DNA of 64,000 nucleotides from Buttiauxella sp. B2 (GTDB taxonomy: Bacteria > Pseudomonadota > Gammaproteobacteria > Enterobacterales > Enterobacteriaceae), in the NCBI RefSeq assembly GCF_006376615.1, contig NZ_VEXQ01000001.1, positions 434,001 through 498,000 of the forward strand. The letters run 5' to 3'. Within the stretch, counting starts at the first letter, position 1; every line of letters starts with the position of its first letter. The notes beneath the pieces are model-generated. The model ran no database searches, was not told the origin of the DNA, and saw only the letters and a list, made by a program, of their open reading frames with translations. Both the position numbers and the translations under genes were made by a program. Below are positions 7,815 to 18,671 of the stretch, one piece after another.

Positions 7815-8606
7815 TTAACGAACAATCCCGCGCGCCGAGTGCGCAAAAAACCGCTCAAAAACAGCCGCGATGGCATAATCGCTTAGCAATGTTTTCACCG
7901 TAAGCTTCACTTCCTCAATCGATAAAGACTGCTGATAAAGCATGCTGTAAAGCAAATGTACAAAATCCTGCTGATGAGTCTCTAACGCCAGAAAAGCCTG
8001 CGCATTAACATCTATGCCGGCTGGTTTCGCGTGATTGCCATTGGCAATCACAAAGGGTGGCACATCCTGCACCACACCTGACTGATCGACAATTTTGGCA
8101 TGTGCACCCAGTACGCAAAACTGGTGTATAGCACACATAAAACCAACCTGCCCTCCATCATCAAGCAGTACATGTCCAGCCAACCCGCTGTTATCGCCAA
8201 TCAGCGTATTGTTACCCACCACGCAGTCGTGCCCGATATGCACATTGTTCTTAAAGTGGTTATTGTTGCCAATCGTCGTACAGCTCCGACCTTGAACCGT
8301 GCCGCGATGCAGCGTGGCATTTTTGCCGATGATATTTCTGTCGCCAATAACCAGTTTAGTCGGTTCATTGGCGTATTTAAGATCCTGATTAACTTCACCA
8401 ATTGAGGAAAAGTGCCCAATAGTATTGTCACGACCAATCGTGGTCAGGCCGTTAATGACACAATGAGAACCGATAACTGTTCCTTCTCCAATCACAACAC
8501 CTGCGGAGATAACACAAAACGGACCAATACTTACGTTAGCGCCAAGCACCACACCGGGCTCAACCACGCTATTACTGGCAACCCGAGCTAACGGGGAAAT
8601 AAACAT
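7815..8606 (-). CDS. LpxA-like acyltransferase paralogue (left-handed beta-helix)
   Basis: The product is 263 residues from ATG 8606, preceded by AGGA with good spacing; an upstream in-frame ATG at 8648 is less likely. Hexapeptide repeats run over about residues 1-190. It keeps landmarks of UDP-GlcNAc acyltransferase LpxA: SIGEVNQDLKYANEPTK, LHRGTVQG, NVHIGHDC (His123, His126; His126 aligns with catalytic His125 of E. coli) and HQFCVLGAH. It differs at the acyl-length ruler, where E. coli GG (172-173) is Val-Asp (173-174), and the C-terminal LKRRGFS-type block is missing. It is not next to lpxD-fabZ-lpxB, so it is a second copy, probably with a different acyl chain or acceptor (inference). 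It occupies the place of E. coli yecT. Confidence 0.85.
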   Translation of the reverse strand: MFISPLARVASNSVVEPGVVLGANVSIGPFCVISAGVVIGEGTVIGSHCVINGLTTIGRDNTIGHFSSIGEVNQDLKYANEPTKLVIGDRNIIGKNATLHRGTVQGRSCTTIGNNNHFKNNVHIGHDCVVGNNTLIGDNSGLAGHVLLDDGGQVGFMCAIHQFCVLGAHAKIVDQSGVVQDVPPFVIANGNHAKPAGIDVNAQAFLALETHQQDFVHLLYSMLYQQSLSIEEVKLTVKTLLSDYAIAAVFERFFAHSARGIVR

Positions 8607-8900
8607 CAATTTATCCTGATGAAGGCACAACTGGTACAACGCGATCATCGGTTAATTATCAATCCAATGAGTGGATCAACAAACAGGTAGGGGAGAACGT
8701 GAAGCCAGGCTTCGCCATTCAGAATATCGCTAAGGAGGGTGAATACCGTGGAGGGCTTATCGACAGCGGCAGCATAATGAATTGTTCTGCACAATACGTC
8801 TTTTATTTATTATTAAATTGGAGGAACTTTACAGGATGTGCCTGCAGGATTGATTTTGCAGTAGTTTGCAGGCCCGGTCTTCCAGGCCTGCGGTGTGGGC

Positions 8901-10040
8901 CTACAAATAAATCCGCAGATATTCACCCAAACACAGAATAGCCATAGCCTGGCCATATGGCATAGAAGTCAGCGGGATCTGGCGATAGAACTCCAGATTG
9001 CTACCCATTCCGGTGCCGAACGAAACCTGCAGCAACTCACCTTCCGGGGAAATGTTTTTCACGATTCCCTTCATCGCTTTTTCAGCAACCTCTTTATACT
9101 CTTTGCTGATATAACGTTTACGGATCCCTTTCAGAATGCCGTAAGCAAAGCCTGCGGTCGCTGAAGCTTCCAGATACGAATGGGGATCGTCCAGTAACGT
9201 ATGCCACAAGCCACTATCGTCCTGGCATTTCGCCAGAGCTGCAACCTGGCTCTCCAGTACCTGCACCAGATAACGACGCACCGCATTATTTTCAGGCAAA
9301 TCCACCAGTTCAAGGAAATCAGGGATAACGATAGTCAGCCAGCTATTGCCTCGTGCCCACCGCGCGTGAGCAAAGTTATGATTACCTTCATAGTTCCAGC
9401 CGTGGAACCACAATCCGGTTTCTCTATCCATCAGGTTTTGCACATGCAGCAGGAACTGATAAGTCGCTTCTTCCACGTATTCCGGGCGATTAAGCAACTT
9501 ACCAATTTTCGCCAGCGGTAACACAGTCATCATCAATGTGTCGTCCCACATTTGCTGATGGTTTTCTTCCGCCAGCGTAATGTGCTGCATGCCGCCGTGT
9601 TCGGTGCGCGGCATGTCGTACATCGCCCATTCAGCCCAACTTTCCAGCCACGGCAAGTACGATGGGTCACGCGTTTCTTCGTAGCGATAAGCCAGCGTCA
9701 GGAACGGGGCCATGGTGTTAACATTTTTGGTAGTCGCCCCTTCCGCGAAACGCTCGGCAAACCAGCCATCAATAATCTCACACATTTTCTTATCGCCAGT
9801 CTGGCGATAATACTGATACATGCCGTACAAACCGACACCGTGAGTCCACTCCCAGCCGTCCCAGCCTTTGGTATCAATGACTCGCCCGTCATCCAGACGC
9901 AGCAAGAATTGGCCCGTTTCATCCTTAATATTGACCAGATTGTCTGTCACCTTATGGATCAGGGTTTTCAGTTCATCCCGGGCAATAAAATGCTCCGGCT
10001 GACACAGTAAAGAGCTGTGTTTGACGGGATAAATAATCAT
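8901..10040 (-). CDS. GH105 unsaturated rhamnogalacturonyl/glycuronyl hydrolase
   Basis: The product is 379 residues without signal peptide, so cytoplasmic. It has an (alpha/alpha)6-barrel pattern of Trp/Tyr-rich helices: DTKGWDGWEWTHGVGLYGM (about 56-74), HQQMWDDTLMMTVLPLAK (about 161-178), FHGWNYEGNHNFAHARWARG and SYLEASATAGFAYG. Asp167 in MWDDTLMM fits the single catalytic acid of GH105 enzymes such as YteR. These enzymes remove the 4,5-unsaturated uronic acid left by polysaccharide lyases. Its ATG overlaps the stop of the upstream transporter gene (TAATG), so importer and hydrolase form a two-gene operon. The exact oligosaccharide is unknown; pectin-derived rhamnogalacturonan is one possibility. 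Confidence 0.9.
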   Translation of the reverse strand: MIIYPVKHSSLLCQPEHFIARDELKTLIHKVTDNLVNIKDETGQFLLRLDDGRVIDTKGWDGWEWTHGVGLYGMYQYYRQTGDKKMCEIIDGWFAERFAEGATTKNVNTMAPFLTLAYRYEETRDPSYLPWLESWAEWAMYDMPRTEHGGMQHITLAEENHQQMWDDTLMMTVLPLAKIGKLLNRPEYVEEATYQFLLHVQNLMDRETGLWFHGWNYEGNHNFAHARWARGNSWLTIVIPDFLELVDLPENNAVRRYLVQVLESQVAALAKCQDDSGLWHTLLDDPHSYLEASATAGFAYGILKGIRKRYISKEYKEVAEKAMKGIVKNISPEGELLQVSFGTGMGSNLEFYRQIPLTSMPYGQAMAILCLGEYLRIYL

Positions 10041-11629
10041 TAGCTTAACCTCTGAGTAGCATTCGAATTCATTGCGGCCGCCTGTTTCAACGAAGGTGCA
10101 GCAGGTTTGTTGTGGTTGAGGTAACCAATATTGTTATTACCCCAAAGATTCTCGTAAGGGATGCCTGCCAGCATTTCTACAGTTGCACGAGCTTCTGGCG
10201 TTGTCGCCTCCGGAACCGGTCGCCCGGCTTCGCGCATCTTCGCGGTTTCTTCACGTAACACGCTATGAGTCTGCAAATTAAGTTTAAAGCGCAGGGAAAC
10301 TAAGAAGCCGCATGCCAGTACCGCGACAGTGCCAAAACTTAAAATCATCAGAATGGTATGGCTAACCGCAGGAGGTTGCGTGGTCTGGCCGGAAACAAAA
10401 CCGGAAAGCTGCATCACGATACCCACCAACATCACCGCACCTGCCTGTGAGGCTTTACGTGTCAGCGTCATGATCCCCGCGAAGATGCCTTCACGGCGTT
10501 GGCCTGTAATCACTTCATCTACATCAGCAATGTAGGTGTAGGTATTCCACGGCACATAGTTGATACCGCCACGGCCAAGACCCGCAACAGCAGAAACCAG
10601 CATCAGCAGTGAGAAAACATCGCTTAGTCCCGCGTAATACAGCACCGCATAAGAGACAGAACTGAGGCCAAACAACACAACCACCATACGATAAGACGGT
10701 GCCGGGCCGTATTTGATACACAACGGAATCATACCGATGACCGCAATAAATTGCAGAATCGCCATCGTGCCGAGCAAGCTTGATGCCATGCTCGCACTTT
10801 GCATCAGCACAAACACCACATAGTAAGTAAACACCGCGTTGAACACGTCTTGCGCAATATAGCCGCCCAAATACATGCCAAGGTGCTGGCGGAATATCTT
10901 AACGCGCAGTGTGGAAGTCAGCTCCACGTTCAGGCGTTTCATGCTCTGCGCAAACGTCAGCGTTTTCTTCTCTTCTTCTGCTCGCAATGCGGCTTCTGTC
11001 CACTCAGAACGAGGACGTTCCCATGTGAAGAACCAGACAAATATCAGCACGATGGCGCACAGCGTGGCGAATACCAGGCTTGAATAGAAGAATGAGATGG
11101 CGTTGTCTTTACCAAAGTGATTCAACAAAATACCCGGCAGGAACGCAGCAAGGATGGCTGACAGTTGCGCCATTGATATACGTGCGCCGGAGAATTTTGT
11201 TTTCTGTTTAAAGTCATCCGTCATTTCCGGTACCAGCGTTTCGTACGGTACCAGGATCATGGTGTAAACCACGTCGAAGATCAGGTAAGTCACCAGGTAG
11301 TACCAGTAACTCATCTCTCCAACCCACATGAAGCTGTAGCTGAAGACTAATGGGATCCCTAACAAGATAAAGAACTTACGACGGCCAAAGCGTTTTCCAA
11401 GCCATGTAGTACCAAAGTTATCGGTCAGGAAGCCCATCAATGGGCTGACCACTGCATCCAGAACCCTTGCCATGGCAAAAATAAACGTCGCTTCAATCGG
11501 TGTCAGCCCACAGAACGTGGTGTAGAAGTAAAGTAGCCATGCGGCTGTGAGTGCGGTCGTTCCTGCTCCCAGAAAATCCCCTGCGCCATAGGCAAGATAA
11601 TTTGCCAGTCCAATCTTACGTGTTTTCAT
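10040..11629 (-). CDS. GPH-family sugar:cation symporter (MFS), probably for unsaturated oligouronides
   Basis: The product is 529 residues from ATG 11629 (a TTG three codons earlier is the alternative). Twelve hydrophobic segments are seen, with GPH/MelB-like features: NYLAYGAGDFLGAGTT near the N-terminus, ARVLDAVVSPLMGFLTDN in helix 2 with the conserved Asp, and loop KRFGRRKFFILLGIP. The C-terminal tail of about 70 residues is hydrophilic and longer than in MelB. It is coupled to the GH105 gene, so it should import the oligosaccharide that GH105 trims. The best-known relatives in enterobacteria are oligogalacturonide and glycoside carriers. The pair lies between an LpxA paralogue and flhE. 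Confidence 0.85.
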   Translation of the reverse strand: MKTRKIGLANYLAYGAGDFLGAGTTALTAAWLLYFYTTFCGLTPIEATFIFAMARVLDAVVSPLMGFLTDNFGTTWLGKRFGRRKFFILLGIPLVFSYSFMWVGEMSYWYYLVTYLIFDVVYTMILVPYETLVPEMTDDFKQKTKFSGARISMAQLSAILAAFLPGILLNHFGKDNAISFFYSSLVFATLCAIVLIFVWFFTWERPRSEWTEAALRAEEEKKTLTFAQSMKRLNVELTSTLRVKIFRQHLGMYLGGYIAQDVFNAVFTYYVVFVLMQSASMASSLLGTMAILQFIAVIGMIPLCIKYGPAPSYRMVVVLFGLSSVSYAVLYYAGLSDVFSLLMLVSAVAGLGRGGINYVPWNTYTYIADVDEVITGQRREGIFAGIMTLTRKASQAGAVMLVGIVMQLSGFVSGQTTQPPAVSHTILMILSFGTVAVLACGFLVSLRFKLNLQTHSVLREETAKMREAGRPVPEATTPEARATVEMLAGIPYENLWGNNNIGYLNHNKPAAPSLKQAAAMNSNATQRLS

Positions 11630-11866
11630 CACCGTCAACCCCGCTTGTTTTTGTTATAGGAGATTGCGCGCCAGCCCTTACTGAGCTTACGAGAATCTTA
11701 TCCGCTAAGGTAAAATGACAAGACGAAGGTTACCTTTGCATTTTTGCCACGGCTTGCAGAATGCTGGCAGAATCACAAAGAGTTCCGGTACTGGCATCAC
11801 TGATTTATAAAACAGTGGTTTGTTTTTATCAAAAGCAGATGTTAGAAATGAGAGGTAGAGAGGAAG

Positions 11867-11888
11867 ATGCCGCCAAATCAGGCGGCAT
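11867..11888 (-). terminator. Hairpin just downstream of flhE
   Basis: An eight-base-pair stem ATGCCGCC/GGCGGCAT lies six bases after the flhE stop. No clear T-run follows on the minus strand, so its strength as a terminator is doubtful. The rest of 11630-11893 should hold the promoter of the GPH-GH105 operon; I saw no certain operator. Confidence 0.45.
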
Positions 11889-11893
11889 GCAGA

Positions 11894-12286
11894 TTACTGA
11901 TAATTGACAATCACCTGATTACTGCGCACTTTCAGCGCAGGAAAAAGCGCACCACCACCGGGAACTTCCCAGACAAAACGCAGGGGCTCGCTTGCCGCCA
12001 CGTTCGTCAATCCCCGCGTCGTACCGCTCTGCCCTTCTATCTCAACACAACGCGTTACCGAACATAGTCTGACGTTAAGCCCTGCAGGTGTCGGGCCAAT
12101 TAGCTCATATCGCCAGGCGACTAACGTCATCACACCGCTGACGGGTTGCGTAGGTGCTAAAGCGCGGGACGACGCCGCAACACCACGGTGGCTTAGCGTT
12201 GCGCCCATACTACTCGCCTGCCACGCTCCTTCGCCTCCAGCATGGGCCATGAAAGGTAAGAACATCAGCATCAACAAGCGGCTCAT
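11894..12286 (-). CDS. flhE: Flagellar protein FlhE
   Basis: The product is 130 residues with a signal peptide (MSRLLMLMFLPFMAHA, cleavage expected after AHA), matching periplasmic FlhE in size and in the ending VRSNQVIVNYQ. FlhE acts in the periplasm to limit proton leakage through, or misassembly of, the flagellar export gate in Salmonella and E. coli. Two Cys residues (in RLCSVTRCVEI) probably form a disulfide. Its ATG overlaps the flhA stop, the last gene of flhB-flhA-flhE. Confidence 0.93.
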   Translation of the reverse strand: MSRLLMLMFLPFMAHAGGEGAWQASSMGATLSHRGVAASSRALAPTQPVSGVMTLVAWRYELIGPTPAGLNVRLCSVTRCVEIEGQSGTTRGLTNVAASEPLRFVWEVPGGGALFPALKVRSNQVIVNYQ

Positions 12287-14367
12287 TATTTTGCTCCAAT
12301 CGTCGCAGTCATACGAATATTACGATTCTCGGAAAGCTCGAGGCTTGAAAGCACCATTAGCTGCGGCAAACTGCGGCGTAAGAAGCGTGCCAGCAACGGA
12401 CGCAACGCATGGTTTACCAGCAACACTGGCGGCGCGCCAAGCATCTCCTGGCGCTTCAATGCTTCCTGAGCCTGCTCAAGCAAGCGGTCTGCCAGGCCTG
12501 GTTCAAGACCGCCACCGCCCTGCAATGCCTGCAATAACAAGCGCTCTAAAGACGCATCAAGTCCAATAACCTGAACCTCACCGTTGCCCGGGAACCACTG
12601 CTGGGTGATTGCTCGACCCAGCGCCACACGTACCACCGCCGTCAATTCATGCGGATCGTTTTGCACTGGAGCGTGCTCTGCCAGCGTTTCAAGAATGGTG
12701 CGCATATCGCGAATGGGTACTTTCTCGGCCAGCAAGTTTTGCAGCACCTTATGTAGCGTGGTTAACGTCACCACACCTGGCACTAAATCCTCGGTCAGCT
12801 TCGGCATTTCCTGCGTTACACGGTCAAGCAGTTGCTGGGCTTCCTGGCGGCCAAACAGTTCTGGCGCATACTGGCCGATAAGATGGTTAAGGTGAGTTGC
12901 CACCACGGTACTGGCTTCCACTACCGTAAAGCCTTGTATTTGTGCCTGCTCTTTTAGCGCGCTTTCAATCCAGGTGGCGGCAAGGCCAAACGCCGGGTCG
13001 ATGGTTGTTTCACCCGGTAGCGTGCCTGCTGCTGTACCTGGGTTGATGGCGAGCCAGCGGCCAGGATAAGCATCACCACTACCAATCTCGACACCTTTCA
13101 TCAGGATTCGATAACGCGCAGGTGGCAAATCCATGTTGTCGCGAATATGCACAACCGGGGGTAAAAAGCCCATATCCTGAGCGAATTTCTTACGGATACT
13201 GCGGATACGCCCCAACAATTCACCGTCCTGCTGGAAATCCACCATCGGGATCAGGCGATAACCGACTTCCATGCCAAGCGAATCTTCGAGCTGAACATCA
13301 TTCCAGGTCGCTTCTACGGCTTGCGGGTTTTCCTGTGGTTTTACAGGAGCCGCCGGAGCCGCTGCGGACTCCATCTGGCGTCCACGCATCCACCACGCTA
13401 ATCCAAGCAATGCTGCGGTAAACAGCAGGAATACAAAATTTGGCATCCCCGGCACCATACCGAGCAAACCCAGAACGCCAGCACTGAGCACCATTACGCG
13501 CGGGTTATTGAACAGCTGGGTCACCATCTGTTCGCCAACGTCCTGGTCGGTCGCTACGCGAGTTACGATAACACCCGCAGCAGTTGAGATAACCAATGCC
13601 GGAATCTGTGCAACCAGGCCATCACCGATGGTCAAAAGCGTGTAACTTTCAGCCGCAGCGCCCACTGCCATGTCATGCTGGAGTACGCCGACTAACAACC
13701 CACCGACCACGTTTATCACCATGATCATAAGCCCCGCGACGGCATCACCACGCACGAACTTACTGGCACCGTCCATCGAACCGTAAAAATCGGCTTCCTG
13801 AGTCACTTCCGAGCGGCGTTTTTTCGCTTCCTCTTCACCAATCAAACCGGCGTTAAGATCGGCGTCAATCGCCATCTGTTTACCCGGCATCCCGTCCAGC
13901 ACAAAGCGCGCGCCTACTTCAGCAATACGCCCAGCACCTTTGGTGATAACCATGAAGTTGATGATGACGAGGATGATAAATACCACGATACCGATGGCAA
14001 AATTGCCGCCAACGAGGAAGTGACCGAAAGCTTCAACCACTTTACCCGCTGCTGCGGCGCCAGTATGACCATCCATCAAGATGATACGCGTTGAAGCTAC
14101 GTTCAGCGCCAGGCGCAGCAACGTAGTAAACAGCAAAATTGTCGGGAAGGCAGCAAACTCGAGCGTGCGCTGAGTGAACATCGCCACCAGCAATACCATG
14201 ATCGACAGCGCGATGTTAAAGGTGAACAGCAAATCAAGTACAAACGCAGGCAGCGGTAGCACCATCATCGACAAAATAAGCAAGATCAGTATCGGCCCGG
14301 CAAGGATCTGCCATTGTCCGGATTTCATCGTGCTCGGCAGGCGCAGTTGCGCCAACAGGTTAGCCAT
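12286..14367 (-). CDS. flhA: Flagellar type III export gate protein FlhA
   Basis: The product is 693 residues from ATG 14367, preferred over 14388 because it aligns with the E. coli N-terminus and overlaps flhB by eight bases. The N-terminal half has eight membrane segments and the FHIPEP-family block (GKVVEAFGHFLVGGNFAIG; ARFVLDGMPGKQMAIDADLN; DFYGSMDGASKFVRGD). The cytoplasmic C-terminal domain from about residue 350 binds chaperone-substrate complexes. It uses the proton motive force for export and forms a nonameric ring in the basal body. Confidence 0.97.
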   Translation of the reverse strand: MANLLAQLRLPSTMKSGQWQILAGPILILLILSMMVLPLPAFVLDLLFTFNIALSIMVLLVAMFTQRTLEFAAFPTILLFTTLLRLALNVASTRIILMDGHTGAAAAGKVVEAFGHFLVGGNFAIGIVVFIILVIINFMVITKGAGRIAEVGARFVLDGMPGKQMAIDADLNAGLIGEEEAKKRRSEVTQEADFYGSMDGASKFVRGDAVAGLMIMVINVVGGLLVGVLQHDMAVGAAAESYTLLTIGDGLVAQIPALVISTAAGVIVTRVATDQDVGEQMVTQLFNNPRVMVLSAGVLGLLGMVPGMPNFVFLLFTAALLGLAWWMRGRQMESAAAPAAPVKPQENPQAVEATWNDVQLEDSLGMEVGYRLIPMVDFQQDGELLGRIRSIRKKFAQDMGFLPPVVHIRDNMDLPPARYRILMKGVEIGSGDAYPGRWLAINPGTAAGTLPGETTIDPAFGLAATWIESALKEQAQIQGFTVVEASTVVATHLNHLIGQYAPELFGRQEAQQLLDRVTQEMPKLTEDLVPGVVTLTTLHKVLQNLLAEKVPIRDMRTILETLAEHAPVQNDPHELTAVVRVALGRAITQQWFPGNGEVQVIGLDASLERLLLQALQGGGGLEPGLADRLLEQAQEALKRQEMLGAPPVLLVNHALRPLLARFLRRSLPQLMVLSSLELSENRNIRMTATIGAK

Positions 14368-15511
14368 CGGAGTCCTTGTCATTTGCAAAATCTAGCGCTT
14401 CAGGCACGGGTAGATTTTCAGGTTTTTTCGGGATTAAACCGCCGGCGACACGCCAGCGACGCAGCTGCCACACCCACGCCAGCACTTCGGCCACGGCGGA
14501 GTACAACTGCCCAGGAATTTGTTGTCCAATTTCGGCATGGCGGTACAGCGCACGTGCCAGCGGCGGTGCCTCCAGCATCGGAATGCGGTGCTCGTTGCCA
14601 ATTTCTCGAATACGCAGCGCCACCAGTCCTGCCCCTTTTGCCAGCACTTTTGGCGCGCTCATTTTGTTTTCGTCGTACTGTAGCGCCACCGAATAGTGGG
14701 TTGGGTTGGTCACAATCACATCGGCTTTTGGCACATCTGTCATCATGCGGCGGCGAGCTGCCGCACGCTGTTGTTGACGAATACGCCCTTTAACGTGCGG
14801 ATCGCCTTCTTGTTGTTTAAATTCGTCGCGGATATCCTGGCGGCTCATGCGTAACTTTTTGATGTTACTGAAAATCTGGAAGAATACGTCAAAGCCAACC
14901 ATCGGGGTCAAACCGAGTACAATCAGCAACCCGCATACCGCCACCATATTCAACGCATGTCCTAACGCCGCCAACGGTGGTTCACTCATCAGACGCATCA
15001 TTTCTGGCCATTTGTGCAGCAGATACCAGGTTGTCACGCTGCCCACCAAAATGGCTTTGAGGAATGCTTTGAGTAACTCAGATCCCGCCTGTGCGGAAAA
15101 CATCCGTCCGAGTCCTGCTATAGGGTCCATTTTGCTGAACTTAAACTGTATCGATTTCCCGCTAAATAACAGGCCGCCAAGCAGCATTGGGGCCGCAATC
15201 GCCACAATCACCAATCCCATAATCAGTGGCAACAACGCCCAGACGGCCTGTTTTATTAACAAACTGATTTGACTAACTATCAAGTTGGGATCGTTAATGA
15301 TGCTGTGGTCAAAGTGCAAACCGGCAGACAACATGGCGGCCAGGCGTCGTGCCAACGGCTCACCGCCCATCCAGATAATGCTTATCCCCGCCAATAGCAT
15401 CAGCAGTGAGGTCAATTCACGGGATCGGGGGATCTGCCCATCTTCTCGCGCTTTTTCAAGTCGGTGGGGTGTGGGGGCTTCTGTTTTATCGTCGCTGCTT
15501 TCTTCAGACAC
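14360..15511 (-). CDS. flhB: Flagellar export switch protein FlhB
   Basis: The product is 383 residues: N-terminal DKTEAPTPHRLEKAREDGQI, four membrane spans, and a cytoplasmic domain with the self-cleavage motif NPTH (in VIVTNPTHYSVAL). Cleavage between Asn and Pro switches export from rod/hook to filament substrates. It is the first gene of flhB-flhA-flhE. The 166-base gap before it, after cheZ, should contain its FlhDC-dependent promoter, though I could not define the box. Confidence 0.97.
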   Translation of the reverse strand: MSEESSDDKTEAPTPHRLEKAREDGQIPRSRELTSLLMLLAGISIIWMGGEPLARRLAAMLSAGLHFDHSIINDPNLIVSQISLLIKQAVWALLPLIMGLVIVAIAAPMLLGGLLFSGKSIQFKFSKMDPIAGLGRMFSAQAGSELLKAFLKAILVGSVTTWYLLHKWPEMMRLMSEPPLAALGHALNMVAVCGLLIVLGLTPMVGFDVFFQIFSNIKKLRMSRQDIRDEFKQQEGDPHVKGRIRQQQRAAARRRMMTDVPKADVIVTNPTHYSVALQYDENKMSAPKVLAKGAGLVALRIREIGNEHRIPMLEAPPLARALYRHAEIGQQIPGQLYSAVAEVLAWVWQLRRWRVAGGLIPKKPENLPVPEALDFANDKDSDG

Positions 15512-15677
15512 CGCTGCAATCTCGTGGCCGCAATTACCAGCACAGCATGCCAGAGGGGGGTAAAGCTAATGGGAGGAAAACGGGGGGATTTGTGGGTTTA
15601 ATTGCGCCGTTAGCTCGCCTTCACACTCTCAACCTTCCCCCAGGTAAGGGAGAAGGTCAGAGCGTACGGATAACGAT

Positions 15678-16322
15678 TTAGAACCCTAAACTATCCAGCA
15701 GATCGTCAACTTGATCCTGGCTTGCCACCACACCGGCAGCGGTGGAGTTCATTTGCGGGCCGTTAAGCAGGCTGTCGGCAGGACGCTTAGCGCGGGCATC
15801 CAGCTCTGGCATATTTTCCATCAACACCATCAACAGCTGGCGCTCAATTTCCTGGATAACATCCATCATGCGTTTGATAACCTGGCCGGTTAAGTCCTGG
15901 AAATCTTGCGCCATCATGATTTCCAGAAGCTGAGCATTGGTGAAACTGGTATGGCTCGGGACACCGGACAAATAGCTGCGCGTATCGGTCACCAGTTCGC
16001 GTGCATCGCCCAGCTCGATTGGGTTTTCAAACCAGGCATCCCAACGCCCGTTCAATGCTTTGGCATCGGTTTCCAGTTTGTTCTGGTGAGGCTGTGCCAG
16101 CTCCACGCAGTTCAATGCGCGTTCGGCGGCCTGCGCGGTCATCTGCACCACGTAGTCCAGGCGGTCACGCGCGTCTGGAATCGCTTCCGCCGCTTCAGCA
16201 ATCGCCTGGTCAAGACCCAGTTCGCGCAGGCTATCACGCAGCATACGAGTCAAGCTGCCTATCCGAACGATAATATCGCCGGTTGAATGTAACTCTGTCG
16301 CGGGATTTGTAGATGAGTGCAT
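15678..16322 (-). CDS. cheZ: CheY-phosphate phosphatase CheZ
   Basis: The product is 214 residues, the E. coli length. The long helical hairpin includes the catalytic segment [20 protein letters not shown], where the Gln of DFQDLTGQ corresponds to Gln147 that positions water for dephosphorylation. The C-terminal [13 protein letters not shown] helix binds CheY. It is the last gene of the meche operon and lies ten bases after cheY. Confidence 0.97.
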   Translation of the reverse strand: MHSSTNPATELHSTGDIIVRIGSLTRMLRDSLRELGLDQAIAEAAEAIPDARDRLDYVVQMTAQAAERALNCVELAQPHQNKLETDAKALNGRWDAWFENPIELGDARELVTDTRSYLSGVPSHTSFTNAQLLEIMMAQDFQDLTGQVIKRMMDVIQEIERQLLMVLMENMPELDARAKRPADSLLNGPQMNSTAAGVVASQDQVDDLLDSLGF

Positions 16323-16332
16323 GTGCCTCTCC

Positions 16333-17785
<1,453 letters not shown>

Positions 17786-17789
<4 letters not shown>

Positions 17790-18652
17790 GATCTTTCCTT
17801 ACTCAGTCCGTACACGGTCTGCCCACGCAGCAAAAACTCCCGGCTGAGGTTACTGAAGTTTTCCGAATGTCCGGCAAACAGTAATCCCCCTGGTTTTAGC
17901 AGCGGGACAAAGCGCTGCAAAATTTGTTGCTGCGTCGCTTTATCAAAATAAATCATCACGTTGCGACAAAATATTGCGTCAAATGGCCCAGGAATTGGCG
18001 CTTGCTTGTCCAGCAAGTTGATTGGCGCAAATTCAAGATGGTTCGCGAGTTCATTGCGTACCCGAACCAGCCCTTCGTGTGGCCCGGTGCCACGCAAGAA
18101 ATAGCGCTGCAACTGTAACGGGGCCAGCGTTTTCAACTCATCCTGGCGATAAACGGCACTTTGGGCTTTTTCCAGCACCTGGGTGTCAATGTCGCTTGCG
18201 AAGATTTTCCAGCGCCCAGGTGTCATACCCAGCACATCCGCAAGCGTAATAGCGATGGAGTACGGTTCTTCCCCTGTAGATGCCGCTGCACTCCAGACTT
18301 TGTATTCCCCATTCCGTTTACGTGCATGTTCTGCAAGGATCGGAAAATGGTGGCCTTCACGAAAAAACGCCGTCAGGTTGGTGGTCAAGGAGTTAATAAA
18401 TGCCTGCCATTCGGCGTTAACCCCATTGGCCTCAAGCATGTTCAGATAGTGCCCGAAGTCCTCCAGCCCAAGGGTGCGCAAACGGCGCACCAGACGGTTG
18501 TAAACCATGTCGCGTTTGTGATCGGCCAACACGATACCTGCGCGTTGGTAAATCAACTGGCATATCCGACGAAAGTGCACATCGGATAGCGGCAGACGCT
18601 GTGTCATCTGTAACATTAATGACGTTTGTCCAGTGGACAGAGGTGATGTCAT
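17786..18652 (-). CDS. cheR: Chemoreceptor methyltransferase CheR
   Basis: The product is 288 residues: an N-terminal helical domain that holds the receptor helix, then a SAM-binding Rossmann domain with [17 protein letters not shown] and [11 protein letters not shown]. It methylates glutamates in the Tar and Tap signalling domains. In this genome segment the NWETF tether that CheR and CheB use is on Tar but not on Tap. Confidence 0.97.
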
Positions 18653-18671
18653 AGCGCCTTCTCAATCACAA

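Noticed and set aside
8699-8941. 80-codon plus-strand frame between the LpxA-like and GH105 genes
   Set aside because: It runs into the GH105 gene on the other strand, has no recognisable domain and only a weak start. The gap 8607-8900 is better read as the LpxA-like gene promoter plus a hairpin at 8869-8892.
11630-11893. KdgR-type operator upstream of the GPH-GH105 operon
   Set aside because: Pectin genes are often under KdgR, but no convincing AAAATGAAACA-type inverted repeat was found by eye.
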